Source of the DNA: Actinomadura sp. WMMA1423
GTDB lineage: Bacteria; Actinomycetota; Actinomycetes; Streptosporangiales; Streptosporangiaceae
Length of the DNA stretch: 64,000 nucleotides
Assembly (NCBI RefSeq): GCF_006547145.1
Contig: NZ_CP041244.1
Span: 8,494,001 to 8,558,000, forward strand
Direction: 5' to 3'
Positions 44,601 to 52,786 of the stretch are shown in pieces; position 1 is the stretch's first letter; every line of letters starts with the position of its first letter. A program made the position numbers and the translations under genes. Below the pieces are notes generated by a model that was not told where the DNA came from, made no database searches, and saw only the letters and a list, made by a program, of their open reading frames with translations.

Positions 44601-44935
44601 CGCCCGCCGCGCCAGGGTTCGACCGCGTCAGGGTCGCGCCGCAGCCGGTCGGGGACCTGACCTCGGTGAACGCGTCCACGCCCACCCCGCACGGCCCGGT
44701 CACGGTCCGCTGGACGAAGTCCGGTTCCGGGTTCGACCTGCGGGTGAGCGTCCCCGTCGGCGCCACCGCCGAGATCGAGGTGCCCGCCGCGGCCGCGGAC
44801 CGGGTGACCGAGAGCGGGAGGCCGCTGACCGCCGCCGAGGGCGTGCGCGTCCTCGGCACCGGGCAGGGCGCCAACGGCGACGTCGTCCGGGTGGAGGCCG
44901 CGTCCGGCACCTACGACTTCCACGCACGCACATGA
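41663..44935 (+). CDS. Alpha-L-rhamnosidase, GH78 (first of the cluster)
   Basis: The 1090-residue exported protein has a Sec-type signal peptide (APRRPVVIAAVAGLVLAAAVPAHA, cleavage near 38). Then come an Ig-like N-terminal domain (GLETEHATTPNAVASAKPRFGW and YRVSVATADGGRAVWDSGAV), Bac_rhamnosid_N lectin-like domains (SWIWYPEGDP; AAGGYVELSLNGRRVGDEVLQPGF), the (alpha/alpha)6 catalytic barrel with DTPMYEKNGWTGDAQ at about 673-687, and a C-terminal beta domain. That motif holds the putative general acid. Two bases separate it from rhaI, so rhamnose release and catabolism are co-expressed. Confidence 0.93.
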   Translation: MTAAPAPPTGRSRTAPRRPVVIAAVAGLVLAAAVPAHALEAAALSVGGLETEHATTPNAVASAKPRFGWVLSARERGQRQTAYRVSVATADGGRAVWDSGAVGSARGYDVRYGGPALAPATRYTWRVKVADARGRWTRWSAATWFETALGADGWRGSWIGAPESVASTPDLRGTSWIWYPEGDPKTEAPAGSRYLRGAFDLAAVPQGARLVMTADDGFTAWVNGAEAGGRDADPAVENWRRPIVVDVTAHLRAGRNVVAVKATNGKASPAGLLGRLELPGQDPKQFDTGAAWRAANEEPAGDWRAPGYDDAAWPQAKVLAAWGGAPWGEVKPEKPTLPEPLLRRDFTVTGKKIAKARLYAAAGGYVELSLNGRRVGDEVLQPGFVRYDKRVEYVTRDVTRMLRHGGNVIGARLGRGFYGMTQQNVWNWHAAPWTAEPRLLAQLVVTYDDGSTQTVATDGKWRYAEGPVRYDSLYGGETYDAREDKPGWDRPGFDASAWKQAATVQAPAATVVPEEHEPIKVARTLRPVAVTNPRPGVYVFKMPHNTAGWARIRTSGPKGATVSLKYGERLNADGTVTSSNGLVTGRFQTDEYVLAGRGTTETWEARYSYKGFQYVQVTGWPGEPPTAGDLDGREVHSDLRSDGSFRSSNDLFNTLETITRQTVVNNWHGIPTDTPMYEKNGWTGDAQLMAEMEMGRYDLRRLFAKWMTDHRDSQGPDGLVPAIVPDNGWGLGDGWPSPPWQASFTVIPWQMYQRYGDRDVLSDNYPAMRRYLDGWLTRADGEGLYPSQLNDYLAPGYGGNTPEDRRLHGTAYTYSNALIIADVAEVLGHGDDAARYRAAAARAKDAFNTAFLRGDAYVTKSDPGYRQTNALIALALGLAPQESQKAVTDRLVRDVRDRGDHLNTGALGTKYLLTELTARGHGDLAYKVADQRTYPSWGYWVDNGATTLWERWDLESRSRDHVFLGGAIGEWFTEDLAGIAPAAPGFDRVRVAPQPVGDLTSVNASTPTPHGPVTVRWTKSGSGFDLRVSVPVGATAEIEVPAAAADRVTESGRPLTAAEGVRVLGTGQGANGDVVRVEAASGTYDFHART

Positions 44936-44981
44936 AGCCCCGCACAAGCACGAGGCCGTACACGCACATGAGGAGACTCCG

Positions 44982-47033
44982 ATGACCGCCACTCCACCCG
45001 AGGTGGAGCAGCTGCTGGAACGCGCCAACACCCTCGGCTCGGACCCGCGCAACACCAACTACGCCGGCGGCAACGCGTCCGCGAAGGGCACGGTCACCGA
45101 CCCCGTGACGGCCCGAGACGTCGAGCTGATGTGGGTGAAGGGCTCGGGCGGCGACCTCGGCACCCTCACCGAGAAGGGCCTGGCCGTCCTGCGGCTGGAC
45201 CGGATGCGCGCCCTCGTGGACGTCTACCCGGGCGTCGAGCGCGAGGACGAGATGGTCGCCGCGTTCGACTACTGCCTGCACGGCAAGGGCGGCGCCGCCC
45301 CGTCCATCGACACCGCCATGCACGGCCTGGTCGAGGCCGCGCACGTCGACCACCTCCATCCCGACTCCGGCATCGCGATCGCGACCGCCGCCGACGGCGA
45401 GGAGCTGACGCGGCGGATCTTCGGGGAGCGGGTGGCGTGGGTGCCGTGGCGGCGCCCCGGCTTCCAGCTCGGCCTGGACATCGCCGAGATCAAGCGCGCC
45501 AACCCGGGCGCCGTCGGCGTGATCCTCGGCGGGCACGGCATCACCGCCTGGGGCGAGACGAGCGAGGAGTGCAAGGCCAACTCGCTCGACATCATCCGCA
45601 CCGCGGAGGCCTACATCGCCGAGCACGGCAAGGCCGACCCGTTCGGCGAGGTCGTCCACCCGGCGCTGCCCGAGGACGAGCGGCACGCGCGCGCCGCCGC
45701 GCTGTTCCCGCTGATCAGGGGCCTGGCGTCCACGGACCGGCCGCAGGTCGGGCACTACACGGGCAGCGAGCCGGTCCTGGACTTCGTGTCGCGCGCCGAG
45801 CACCCCCGGCTCGCCGCGCTCGGCACGTCCTGCCCGGACCACTTCCTGCGCACCAAGGTCGCGCCGATGGTGCTGGACCTGCCGCCGGACGCCCCGCTCG
45901 ACGAGGCCAAGGCGCGCCTGAAGGAGCTGCACGCCGCCTACCGCGAGGAGTACGCCGCCTACTACGACCGGCACGCCGGCCCGGACTCGCCGCCGATGCG
46001 CGGCGCGGACCCGGCGATCGTGCTGGTCCCGGGCGTCGGCATGTTCTCCTTCGGGGCGAACAAGCAGACCGCCCGGGTCGCCGGCGAGTTCTACGTCAAC
46101 GCGATCAACGTGATGCGCGGCGCGGAGGCGCTGTCGTCGTACGCGCCGATCGACGAGGCGGAGAAGTTCCGCATCGAGTACTGGGAGCTGGAGGAGGCCA
46201 AGCTCCGCCGGATGCCGGCGCCGAAGCCGCTCGCCTCCCGCGTCGCGCTGGTCACCGGCGGCGGCTCCGGCATCGGCGCGGCCACCGCCCGCCGCCTGGC
46301 GGCCGAGGGCGCCTGCGTCGTCGTCGCCGACCGGGACCTCGCGGCCGCCGAGAAGGTCGCCGCCGAGATCGGCGCCACCGCGCCGCGCCCCGCCGACGCC
46401 GCCATCGCGGCGGGCGCGGACGTGACGTCGGAGGACGAGATCGCCGCGGCCGTCCGGGAGGCGGTCCTGGCGTTCGGCGGCGTCGACCTCGTCGTCAACA
46501 ACGCCGGCCTGTCCATCTCCAAGCCGCTCCTGGAGACGACCACCGCCGACTGGGACCTCCAGCACGACGTCATGGCGCGCGGCTCGTTCCTGGTCTCCCG
46601 CGAGACCGCCCGGGTCATGGTCGAGCAGGGGATGGGCGGCGACATCGTCTACATCTCGTCCAAGAACGGGGTGTTCGCGGGCCCGAACAACATCGCCTAC
46701 GGCGCGACCAAGGCCGACCAGGCGCACCAGGTGCGGCTGCTGGCCGCCGAGCTCGGCGAGCACGGCATCCGCGTCAACGGGGTCAACCCGGACGGGGTCG
46801 TGCGCGGCTCCGGGATCTTCGCCGGCGGGTGGGGCGCCAAGCGCGCCGCCGTCTACGGCGTCGAGGAGGAGCGGCTCGGCGAGTTCTACGCCCAGCGGAC
46901 CCTGCTCAAGCGCGAGGTGCTGCCCGAGCACGTCGCCGCCGCCGTCTTCGCCCTCACCGGCGGGGACCTGACCCACACCACCGGGCTGCACATCCCCGTG
47001 GACGCCGGCGTCGCCGCCGCGTTCCTGCGCTGA
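44982..47033 (+). CDS. rhaEW: Bifunctional rhamnulose-1-phosphate aldolase / lactaldehyde dehydrogenase RhaEW
   Basis: The 683-residue fusion has a class II aldolase domain (about 1-420) and a short-chain dehydrogenase domain (about 421-683). In the aldolase: NTNYAGGNASAKG, the zinc-binding HVDHLHPDSG, and GGHGITAWGETSEEC. In the SDR: TGGGSGIGAATARRL (near 425), NNAGLSISK, and catalytic YGATK with Tyr573 and Lys577. RhaEW fusions cleave rhamnulose-1-phosphate to DHAP and L-lactaldehyde and oxidise the latter to L-lactate. The presence of lutABC in the locus supports that route. A GAGGAG Shine-Dalgarno lies upstream. Confidence 0.94.
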   Translation: MTATPPEVEQLLERANTLGSDPRNTNYAGGNASAKGTVTDPVTARDVELMWVKGSGGDLGTLTEKGLAVLRLDRMRALVDVYPGVEREDEMVAAFDYCLHGKGGAAPSIDTAMHGLVEAAHVDHLHPDSGIAIATAADGEELTRRIFGERVAWVPWRRPGFQLGLDIAEIKRANPGAVGVILGGHGITAWGETSEECKANSLDIIRTAEAYIAEHGKADPFGEVVHPALPEDERHARAAALFPLIRGLASTDRPQVGHYTGSEPVLDFVSRAEHPRLAALGTSCPDHFLRTKVAPMVLDLPPDAPLDEAKARLKELHAAYREEYAAYYDRHAGPDSPPMRGADPAIVLVPGVGMFSFGANKQTARVAGEFYVNAINVMRGAEALSSYAPIDEAEKFRIEYWELEEAKLRRMPAPKPLASRVALVTGGGSGIGAATARRLAAEGACVVVADRDLAAAEKVAAEIGATAPRPADAAIAAGADVTSEDEIAAAVREAVLAFGGVDLVVNNAGLSISKPLLETTTADWDLQHDVMARGSFLVSRETARVMVEQGMGGDIVYISSKNGVFAGPNNIAYGATKADQAHQVRLLAAELGEHGIRVNGVNPDGVVRGSGIFAGGWGAKRAAVYGVEEERLGEFYAQRTLLKREVLPEHVAAAVFALTGGDLTHTTGLHIPVDAGVAAAFLR

Positions 47034-47180
47034 GGAGGAACCGCCCCCTTGGAAAAGGCCGGCCGGCGGCCCGGACCGCGCGGCCGCGGCGCTCACCCCG
47101 CCGCGTCCGCGCCGTCCCCACCCGGGCCGCCGGCCGTCCCTGCCGGGCCCGCTCGACCAAGTGAACCCGAAGGGACAACG

Positions 47181-47327
47181 ATGCCGCCGGCAAAGAAGTT
47201 CGCGCGCTCCCACGTGTCCGCCGTCACCTCCCTCAACCCGGACGCCGTGCCCGGTGCGTCCGGTGCCGGCGGGCACGACTCCAGGAGAGGGGCGCCCGCG
47301 GGGCGCCGCACACTCACGGCCCGTTAG
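47181..47327 (+). CDS. Possible small protein (48 aa) between rhaEW and the isomerase gene
   Basis: An ATG at 47181 with GAAGGGA 5 bases upstream opens a 48-codon frame starting MPPAKKFARSHVSAVTSLNPD and ending at TAG 47325, within the Shine-Dalgarno region of the next gene. It is basic and Gly/Ala/Arg-rich with no known motif. The placement within an operon and the good ribosome-binding site favour translation, but the rest of this 300-base gap (47034-47180) is GC-rich filler and the frame may be chance. Its role is unknown; it may be a leader coupled to the isomerase. Confidence 0.35.
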   Translation: MPPAKKFARSHVSAVTSLNPDAVPGASGAGGHDSRRGAPAGRRTLTAR

Positions 47328-47340
47328 GAGAGGAAGAGCA

Positions 47341-48753
47341 ATGGCAGACACGACAGCGCCGGTGAAGGTCGGCCTGGTGGCCGGCGGGCTCGGCGCCTAC
47401 TGGCCGCAGTTCCCCGACCTGCTGCCGCAGCTGAAGCGGTCCGCCGAGCGCGTCTCGGAGCGGATGCGCGGGCTCGGCGCCGAGGTCGTCGACGTCGGGT
47501 TCATCTCCGACGCGCAGGAGGGCGCGGCCGCGGCCGAGCGGCTGCGCGCCGAGGGCTGCGACATCATCGTCGGGTTCCTGACCACCTACATGACCGCGAC
47601 GATGCTGGTCCCGATCGCGCAGCGGGCGGACGCGCCCGTCCTGCTGATCAACCTCCAGCCGACCGAGTCGATGGACCACGCCACCTTCGACACCGGGCAG
47701 TGGCTCGCCTACTGCGGCGCGTGCCCGCTGCCGGAGATGGCGAACGCGTTCGCGCGCTGCGGCGTCCCGTTCCGCTCGGTGTCGGGCTACCTGGAGGACG
47801 AGCGCGCCTGGGCGAAGATCGGCCGCTGGGTGCGCGCCGCCGGGGTCCGCGCGGCGCTGCGGCGGGGCAGGCACGGGCTGATGGGCCACCTGTACCCGGG
47901 GATGCTCGACGTCTCCACCGACCTCACGCTCGTCAGCGCCAACTTCGGCGGGCACGTCGAGGTGCTGGAGTTCGACGACCTGCGGGTCCGGGTCGAGAAG
48001 GTCACCGGGGCCGAGACGGCCGCCAAGAAGGCCGAGGCCGAGAAGATCTTCGAGCTGGACGCGTCGGTCAACGACGACGACCTGGCCTGGGCGGCGCGCG
48101 TCTCGGTCGGGCTCGACCGCCTCGTCGAGGACTTCGAGCTCGACAGCCTCGCCTACTACCACCGCGGCCTGGACGGCGAGGTGCACGAGCGGCTCGGGGC
48201 CGGGATGATCCTCGGCGCGTCGCTGCTCACCGGGCGCGGCGTCCCGGCGGCGGGGGAGTACGAGCTGCGCACCTCCCTCGCGATGCTGATCGCCGACCGG
48301 CTCGGCGCGGGCGGCTCGTTCACCGAGCTCCAGGCGCTGGACTTCCGGCGCGGCCACGTCGAGATGGGCCACGACGGGCCCGCGCACCTGGCGATCAGCG
48401 CCCGCCGCCCGCTGCTGCGCGGCCTCGGCGTCTACCACGGCAAGCGCGGCTACGGCGTCTCCGTCGAGTTCGACGTCAAGCACGGCCCGGTCACCGCGAT
48501 CGGGATCATCCAGCGCCGCGACGGCCGGTTCGCGCTCGCGGCGTCCGAGGGCGAGACCGTGGACGGGCCGCTGCTCCAGATCGGCAACACCACCTCCCGC
48601 GTCGACTTCGGCTGCGACCCCGGCGAGTGGACCGACGCGTGGTCGGCCACCGGCATCTCCCACCACTGGGCCCTCGGCACCGGCCACCGCGTCGCCGACC
48701 TGAAGGCCCTCGCCGACCTTCTGGAGATCGAACTGGTCCATGTGAACCCCTGA
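47341..48753 (+). CDS. L-arabinose/L-fucose isomerase-family protein
   Basis: The 470-residue protein belongs to the AraA/FucI sugar isomerase superfamily. Seen: VGLVAGGLGAYWPQFPDLLPQL at the N-terminus, CDIIVGFLTTYMTATMLVPIAQRADAPVLLINLQP, MGHLYPGMLDVSTDLTLVSANFGGHVEVLE, EYELRTSLAMLIADRLGAGGSF with a candidate catalytic Glu, GHVEMGHDGPAHLAI and the C-terminal GISHHWALGTGH with candidate metal His. It is not needed for the rhamnose route, which already has RhaI; it may isomerise another sugar freed from the same glycan, or an alternative ketose. GGAGAGG lies about 8 bases before the ATG. Confidence 0.8.
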   Translation: MADTTAPVKVGLVAGGLGAYWPQFPDLLPQLKRSAERVSERMRGLGAEVVDVGFISDAQEGAAAAERLRAEGCDIIVGFLTTYMTATMLVPIAQRADAPVLLINLQPTESMDHATFDTGQWLAYCGACPLPEMANAFARCGVPFRSVSGYLEDERAWAKIGRWVRAAGVRAALRRGRHGLMGHLYPGMLDVSTDLTLVSANFGGHVEVLEFDDLRVRVEKVTGAETAAKKAEAEKIFELDASVNDDDLAWAARVSVGLDRLVEDFELDSLAYYHRGLDGEVHERLGAGMILGASLLTGRGVPAAGEYELRTSLAMLIADRLGAGGSFTELQALDFRRGHVEMGHDGPAHLAISARRPLLRGLGVYHGKRGYGVSVEFDVKHGPVTAIGIIQRRDGRFALAASEGETVDGPLLQIGNTTSRVDFGCDPGEWTDAWSATGISHHWALGTGHRVADLKALADLLEIELVHVNP

Positions 48754-48818
48754 CGGAACCTCACGGCGCGACGCCGCAACCCCCCACCCCCCCGCGCAGG
48801 CCCGAAGGATGTCCGGTC

Positions 48819-48977
48819 ATGCCCGAAATACCCCCACGATGCGGTGCCGCGCGCGGCGTCGCCCTCTGCCTCCCGCTCACCGCCGTCACCGCCCCGCCCG
48901 CCCACGCCGACGCCTCCGGGCCGCGCGCCGAGGGGACCGACGGCCGCGCCACCGAGCGGGAGGACTGCTCGTCATGA
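48819..48977 (+). CDS. Signal-peptide-only mini-ORF (52 aa), possible decayed gene start
   Basis: The frame starting MPEIPPRCGAARGVALCLPL has an n-region with Arg, a hydrophobic stretch and an AHADA cleavage-like site, then ends after a short hydrophilic tail. The TGA stop overlaps the ATG of the following GH106 gene (ATGA), and GAAGGA lies 10 bases upstream. It could be the remnant of a secreted enzyme gene, a short exported peptide, or a translational-coupling leader. It is not a recognised family. Confidence 0.4.
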   Translation: MPEIPPRCGAARGVALCLPLTAVTAPPAHADASGPRAEGTDGRATEREDCSS

Positions 48978-51900
48978 TCCGTTCCAAGACGCGGCTGCTG
49001 GCCGCGCCCGCCGCCGCGGTCCTGGCCCTGGCCGGGCTCGCGGTCGCCGGGACGGCCGAGGCCGCCCCGCCCTTCGGGCCGGACGTCCCGGCCCTGACCC
49101 GCGGGACCTTCGCCGACCCCCCGGCGTCCGTGCGGCCCAAGTACCGCTGGTGGCAGCCGCTCGCCCATACCGACGACGGGGAACTGGCCGACGAGCTCGA
49201 ACAGATCAGGCGGGCGGGCGGCGGAGGGGCCGAGGTCGCCCCGTTCAGCGTGGAGGGCGCCGGCAACAACTCGCCGGAGTTCCTGAAGACCTACGGCTGG
49301 GGCACCCCGCTGTGGGCCCAGAAGACCCGGACGATGCTGGCGGCGGCCAAGGAGAAAGGCCTCGGTCTCGACTTCACCATCGGCCCGCGCTGGCCCGCGA
49401 CCGTCCCCACCGTGAACGACGTCAACGATCCGAGCGCGCAGCAGCAGGTCGTCTTCTCCCACGAGTTCCACAAGGGTGGCACCAGCAGGTCCGGTGCGCT
49501 GCCCGCCAACTTCAACGTCGCGCCGCCCGCCGGCGCCAAGAGGACGCTCATCGCCGCGCTCGTCGCCAAGTGCTCCGACGCGGCCTGCGCCACGGCGAGC
49601 GGGCCGCGGATGCTGGACCGCGCCGGCGTCACCGACGTCACCTCGAAGGTGGACGCGCAGGGCGGCCTCACGGTCGACTTCCCCGGCGACGGCGGGAGCA
49701 CCTACGCCCTGATCGCCTTCTACCAGACGCCCAGCGGGCAGTCCCTGTCCGGCTACACCGCCACCGGGACCAACTACGCCCTCGACCCGTTCAGCGAGGC
49801 GGGCGCGAAGGCCACGACGGACTTCTACGACGAGCACATCCTCACCCCGGAAGTGCGGAAGCTGCTCGCCCAGATGGGCGAGAGCGACCTGTTCGAGGAC
49901 TCGCTCGAGCTGGGCACCACCCAGAAGTGGACGTCCGAGCTGGTCGACCAGTGGACGAAGCTGCGCGGCTACTCCCCGGTCGAGGTGCTCCCCGCCCTCG
50001 CCGGCGCCGGCGACCAGGGCATCACCGACCGGCCGTTCTTCGACTTCGGCGGCGGCGTCGGCGCCCGGGTCCGCACCGACTACCGGCAGACCCTCAGCGA
50101 CCTCTACATCCGCAACCGGCTCGACGTGCTGCGCGAGTGGGCGCACGAGCACCGCATCAGCACCCGCATCCAGCCCTACGGCATCCCGGTGGACGTCTCG
50201 GAGGCCGCCTCGCACGTCGACGTCCCCGAGGGCGAGTCGCTGGCGTTCGGGCAGTCGGTCGGGGCGTACAGCAACGTGCAGGACTACCGGGTCGTCGCGA
50301 CGGGCGCGCACGTGTCCGGGCAGCCGGTGGTCTCCGACGAGTGCTGCGCGTTCTCCGGCTCGGTGTGGGGCTCGACGGCCGGGGCCGGATCGGACGCCTC
50401 GAACCTCCAGGCGGTCTACCGGGGCCTCGCCGGCGGCGTGAACCAGGTCGTCTGGCACGGCTTCCCGTACCTGAGCCGGGGACCGGCGGGCGCCGGACCG
50501 CAGTCGGCCTGGCCCGGCATGACCTACGGCGGCAACACCTCCTACTCGGAGGCGTTCGGCGACAAGGGCGGCCCGAACTGGGCCGACTACCGCGCCGTCA
50601 ACGACCACCTGGCCCGGATGCAGCTCGTGCTGCGGCAGGGCAAGCCCCGGTTCGACCTCGCGGTCTACTGGCAGGACTTCGGCATGAACGGCACCGGAAC
50701 CACCGGCAGCGGGTCGAACAAGCTGATCCAGAGCTCCTCGAAGCTCGCGTCGGCCGGATACACCTACGAGTACCTCAGCCCGGCCCTGCTCCGGCGCAAG
50801 GACGCCTCCTTCTCGCACGGCACCCTGTTCGGCGACCGGTCCGCCTACCACGCGGTGCTGCTGAACGACCAGAAGACGATGCCGGTGGACGCCGCCGAGA
50901 AGCTGCTGCGCCTGGCGCGGCAGGGGCTGCCCGTCGTCGTCGCCGGGGACGCGCCGAGCGCCGTGCCCGGCCACGGCGACGACGCGCGCGAGGACGCGCG
51001 GCTGAAGTCGGTCGTCTCCGAACTCCTCCGCCAGCGCGGCGTGGTCCGGGTGGCGAGCGAGGCGGACGCGCCGGACGCGCTGCGGCGCCTGAACGTCGCA
51101 CCCGCCGCGACCCCGCACGACGGCTCGGGAGCGATCCTCGACGTCCGCCGCCAGGCGGGCTCCACGAACTACTACTACCTGTACAACCAGACGAACACGA
51201 CGACCGCGCAGAACGTCACCCTGACCGGCGAAGGCGTCCCCTACCGGCTGGACACCTGGACCGGCGAGATCACCCCGATCCGCGACTACACGTCCGGCCG
51301 GGGCACTGTCACCGTCCCGGTCCGGCTGGCCGGGAACGACGTCGCGGTCATCGCGGTCACGCCGCGGCACGACGGCACCTTCACCGGGCGCCCGAACGGC
51401 CCCGACAAGCCGGGCGGGCAGCGCGCGGCGGCGGTTCCGCAGCCGGTGAAGCTGGACGAGTGGTCGCTGTCGGTCGACTCCTGGGGACCCGGACCGTCCG
51501 GCAGGCCCGGCGACACCGCGCACAAGGCGCTCGGCCCGGTCACCGTGAAGGCCGGGGCGGACGGCGCGCTGCCCGCCTGGTCGGCCATCACCCCCGCCAA
51601 CGGCTACCCCGTGGACCTCGCGGACGTCTCGGGCGTGGGCACCTACACCGCGCACGTCACCCTGGAAGCGGGCTGGAAGGGCATCGACCGGGCCGAACTC
51701 GACCTCGGGACACCGGTGGACACCGTCCGCGTGAACGTCAACGGGCACGACCTCCCACCGCTGAACCAGGCCGACCTGCGGCACGTCGAAGTGGGCCGGC
51801 ACCTGCGGCCCGGCGCCAACACGATCACCGTGCGGGTCGCCTCCACGCTGCTCAACGCGGTCCGCGCCGCGCCGGGCACCGGAGCCGCGTCGCGGGCGCC

Positions 51901-52696
51901 GATGGACTACGGGTTGTTCGGCCCCGCCGTCCTCACCCCGGCCGGCGGCGACCGCCCCGTGCTGACCGTCGAGGCCCTCGAACCGGAGCTGCCCCTGGCG
52001 GACGGCGGCTACAACCGCGCGAACGTCCTGGTCACCAACGCCTCCGGGCGCGCGGCGAAAGTGACGGTCGCCGCGTCCGCCGCCGAGGGGATCAGCGCCG
52101 AGCCGGAACGCGGCCGCGTCACGGTCCCCGCCGGAGGCTCGGTGACGGTGCCCGTCGGCCTGCGGGACAAGGGCGTCGCGTCCGGCGCGAGCACCCTGAA
52201 GGTGACCGCGCGCAGCGACGCGGGGCCGTCCGCCGCCACGGCGGTGACCCTGCGGCACTCCGGCGACCTCGCCCTCAACCCGGGCGGCACTCCGTTCCCG
52301 CGGGTGGTCGCCGACGCCGGCCAGGACCGGTACCCGGCCAAGCTCGCCGTGGACGGCTCGCCGAGCACGTTCTGGGTGTCGTGGGGACGCGCCGCGGGCC
52401 AGGGGCCGACCCCCGCCGACCCGGTGCGCTACGGGGTCGACTTCGGCGCACCGGTCGAGTTCGGCTCGGTCGTCGTGGGCGGGCGGTCCAACTACGGGCC
52501 GCGCGACTACGGCGTCCAGATCTCCTCGGACGGCCGGAACTGGCGCACCGTCGCCACCGCGAAGGACACCCCGAAGGAGGGCGGGACGACGGCCTTCGCC
52601 AAGGTCAGCGCCCGCTACGTGCGCCTGGACATCACCAGGAGCTGGGACGGCATCGTCGCGAACGTGCAGATGAGCGGGTTCTCCGTGAAGCCGTAG
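48974..52696 (+). CDS. Alpha-L-rhamnosidase, GH106 (large, with C-terminal CBM32-like domain)
   Basis: The 1240-residue exported protein has a Sec signal (LLAAPAAAVLALAGLAVAGTAEA). The N-terminal GH106 region reads PPASVRPKYRWWQPLAHTDDGELADELEQIRRAGGGGAEVAPF, then EDSLELGTTQKWTSELVDQWTKLRGYSPVEVLP, ISTRIQPYGIPVDVSEAASHVDVPEGESLAFG, and GLAGGVNQVVWHGFPYL. After a beta-sandwich domain and a NEW3-like module (VTNASGRAAKVTVAASAAEG), a C-terminal F5/8-type C (CBM32-like) domain starts near 1100 (VDGSPSTFWVSWG ... NYGPRDYGVQISSDGRNW). It cleaves terminal rhamnose from glycans or glycosides outside the cell. Confidence 0.9.
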   Translation: MIRSKTRLLAAPAAAVLALAGLAVAGTAEAAPPFGPDVPALTRGTFADPPASVRPKYRWWQPLAHTDDGELADELEQIRRAGGGGAEVAPFSVEGAGNNSPEFLKTYGWGTPLWAQKTRTMLAAAKEKGLGLDFTIGPRWPATVPTVNDVNDPSAQQQVVFSHEFHKGGTSRSGALPANFNVAPPAGAKRTLIAALVAKCSDAACATASGPRMLDRAGVTDVTSKVDAQGGLTVDFPGDGGSTYALIAFYQTPSGQSLSGYTATGTNYALDPFSEAGAKATTDFYDEHILTPEVRKLLAQMGESDLFEDSLELGTTQKWTSELVDQWTKLRGYSPVEVLPALAGAGDQGITDRPFFDFGGGVGARVRTDYRQTLSDLYIRNRLDVLREWAHEHRISTRIQPYGIPVDVSEAASHVDVPEGESLAFGQSVGAYSNVQDYRVVATGAHVSGQPVVSDECCAFSGSVWGSTAGAGSDASNLQAVYRGLAGGVNQVVWHGFPYLSRGPAGAGPQSAWPGMTYGGNTSYSEAFGDKGGPNWADYRAVNDHLARMQLVLRQGKPRFDLAVYWQDFGMNGTGTTGSGSNKLIQSSSKLASAGYTYEYLSPALLRRKDASFSHGTLFGDRSAYHAVLLNDQKTMPVDAAEKLLRLARQGLPVVVAGDAPSAVPGHGDDAREDARLKSVVSELLRQRGVVRVASEADAPDALRRLNVAPAATPHDGSGAILDVRRQAGSTNYYYLYNQTNTTTAQNVTLTGEGVPYRLDTWTGEITPIRDYTSGRGTVTVPVRLAGNDVAVIAVTPRHDGTFTGRPNGPDKPGGQRAAAVPQPVKLDEWSLSVDSWGPGPSGRPGDTAHKALGPVTVKAGADGALPAWSAITPANGYPVDLADVSGVGTYTAHVTLEAGWKGIDRAELDLGTPVDTVRVNVNGHDLPPLNQADLRHVEVGRHLRPGANTITVRVASTLLNAVRAAPGTGAASRAPMDYGLFGPAVLTPAGGDRPVLTVEALEPELPLADGGYNRANVLVTNASGRAAKVTVAASAAEGISAEPERGRVTVPAGGSVTVPVGLRDKGVASGASTLKVTARSDAGPSAATAVTLRHSGDLALNPGGTPFPRVVADAGQDRYPAKLAVDGSPSTFWVSWGRAAGQGPTPADPVRYGVDFGAPVEFGSVVVGGRSNYGPRDYGVQISSDGRNWRTVATAKDTPKEGGTTAFAKVSARYVRLDITRSWDGIVANVQMSGFSVKP

Positions 52697-52786
52697 GCCG
52701 GAAGGGCCGGGGCGCGGGACCGCCCGCCCCGGGCCCCCTCCGGCGGATGACCGAAAGCCGCAGCAACGAACTGGAGGTTGCTTCCC

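Noticed and set aside
47034..47180. A second small ORF (TTG at 47049) before the 48-codon ORF
   Set aside because: It is Pro/Gly/Ala low complexity with no ribosome-binding site of its own apart from the end of rhaEW.
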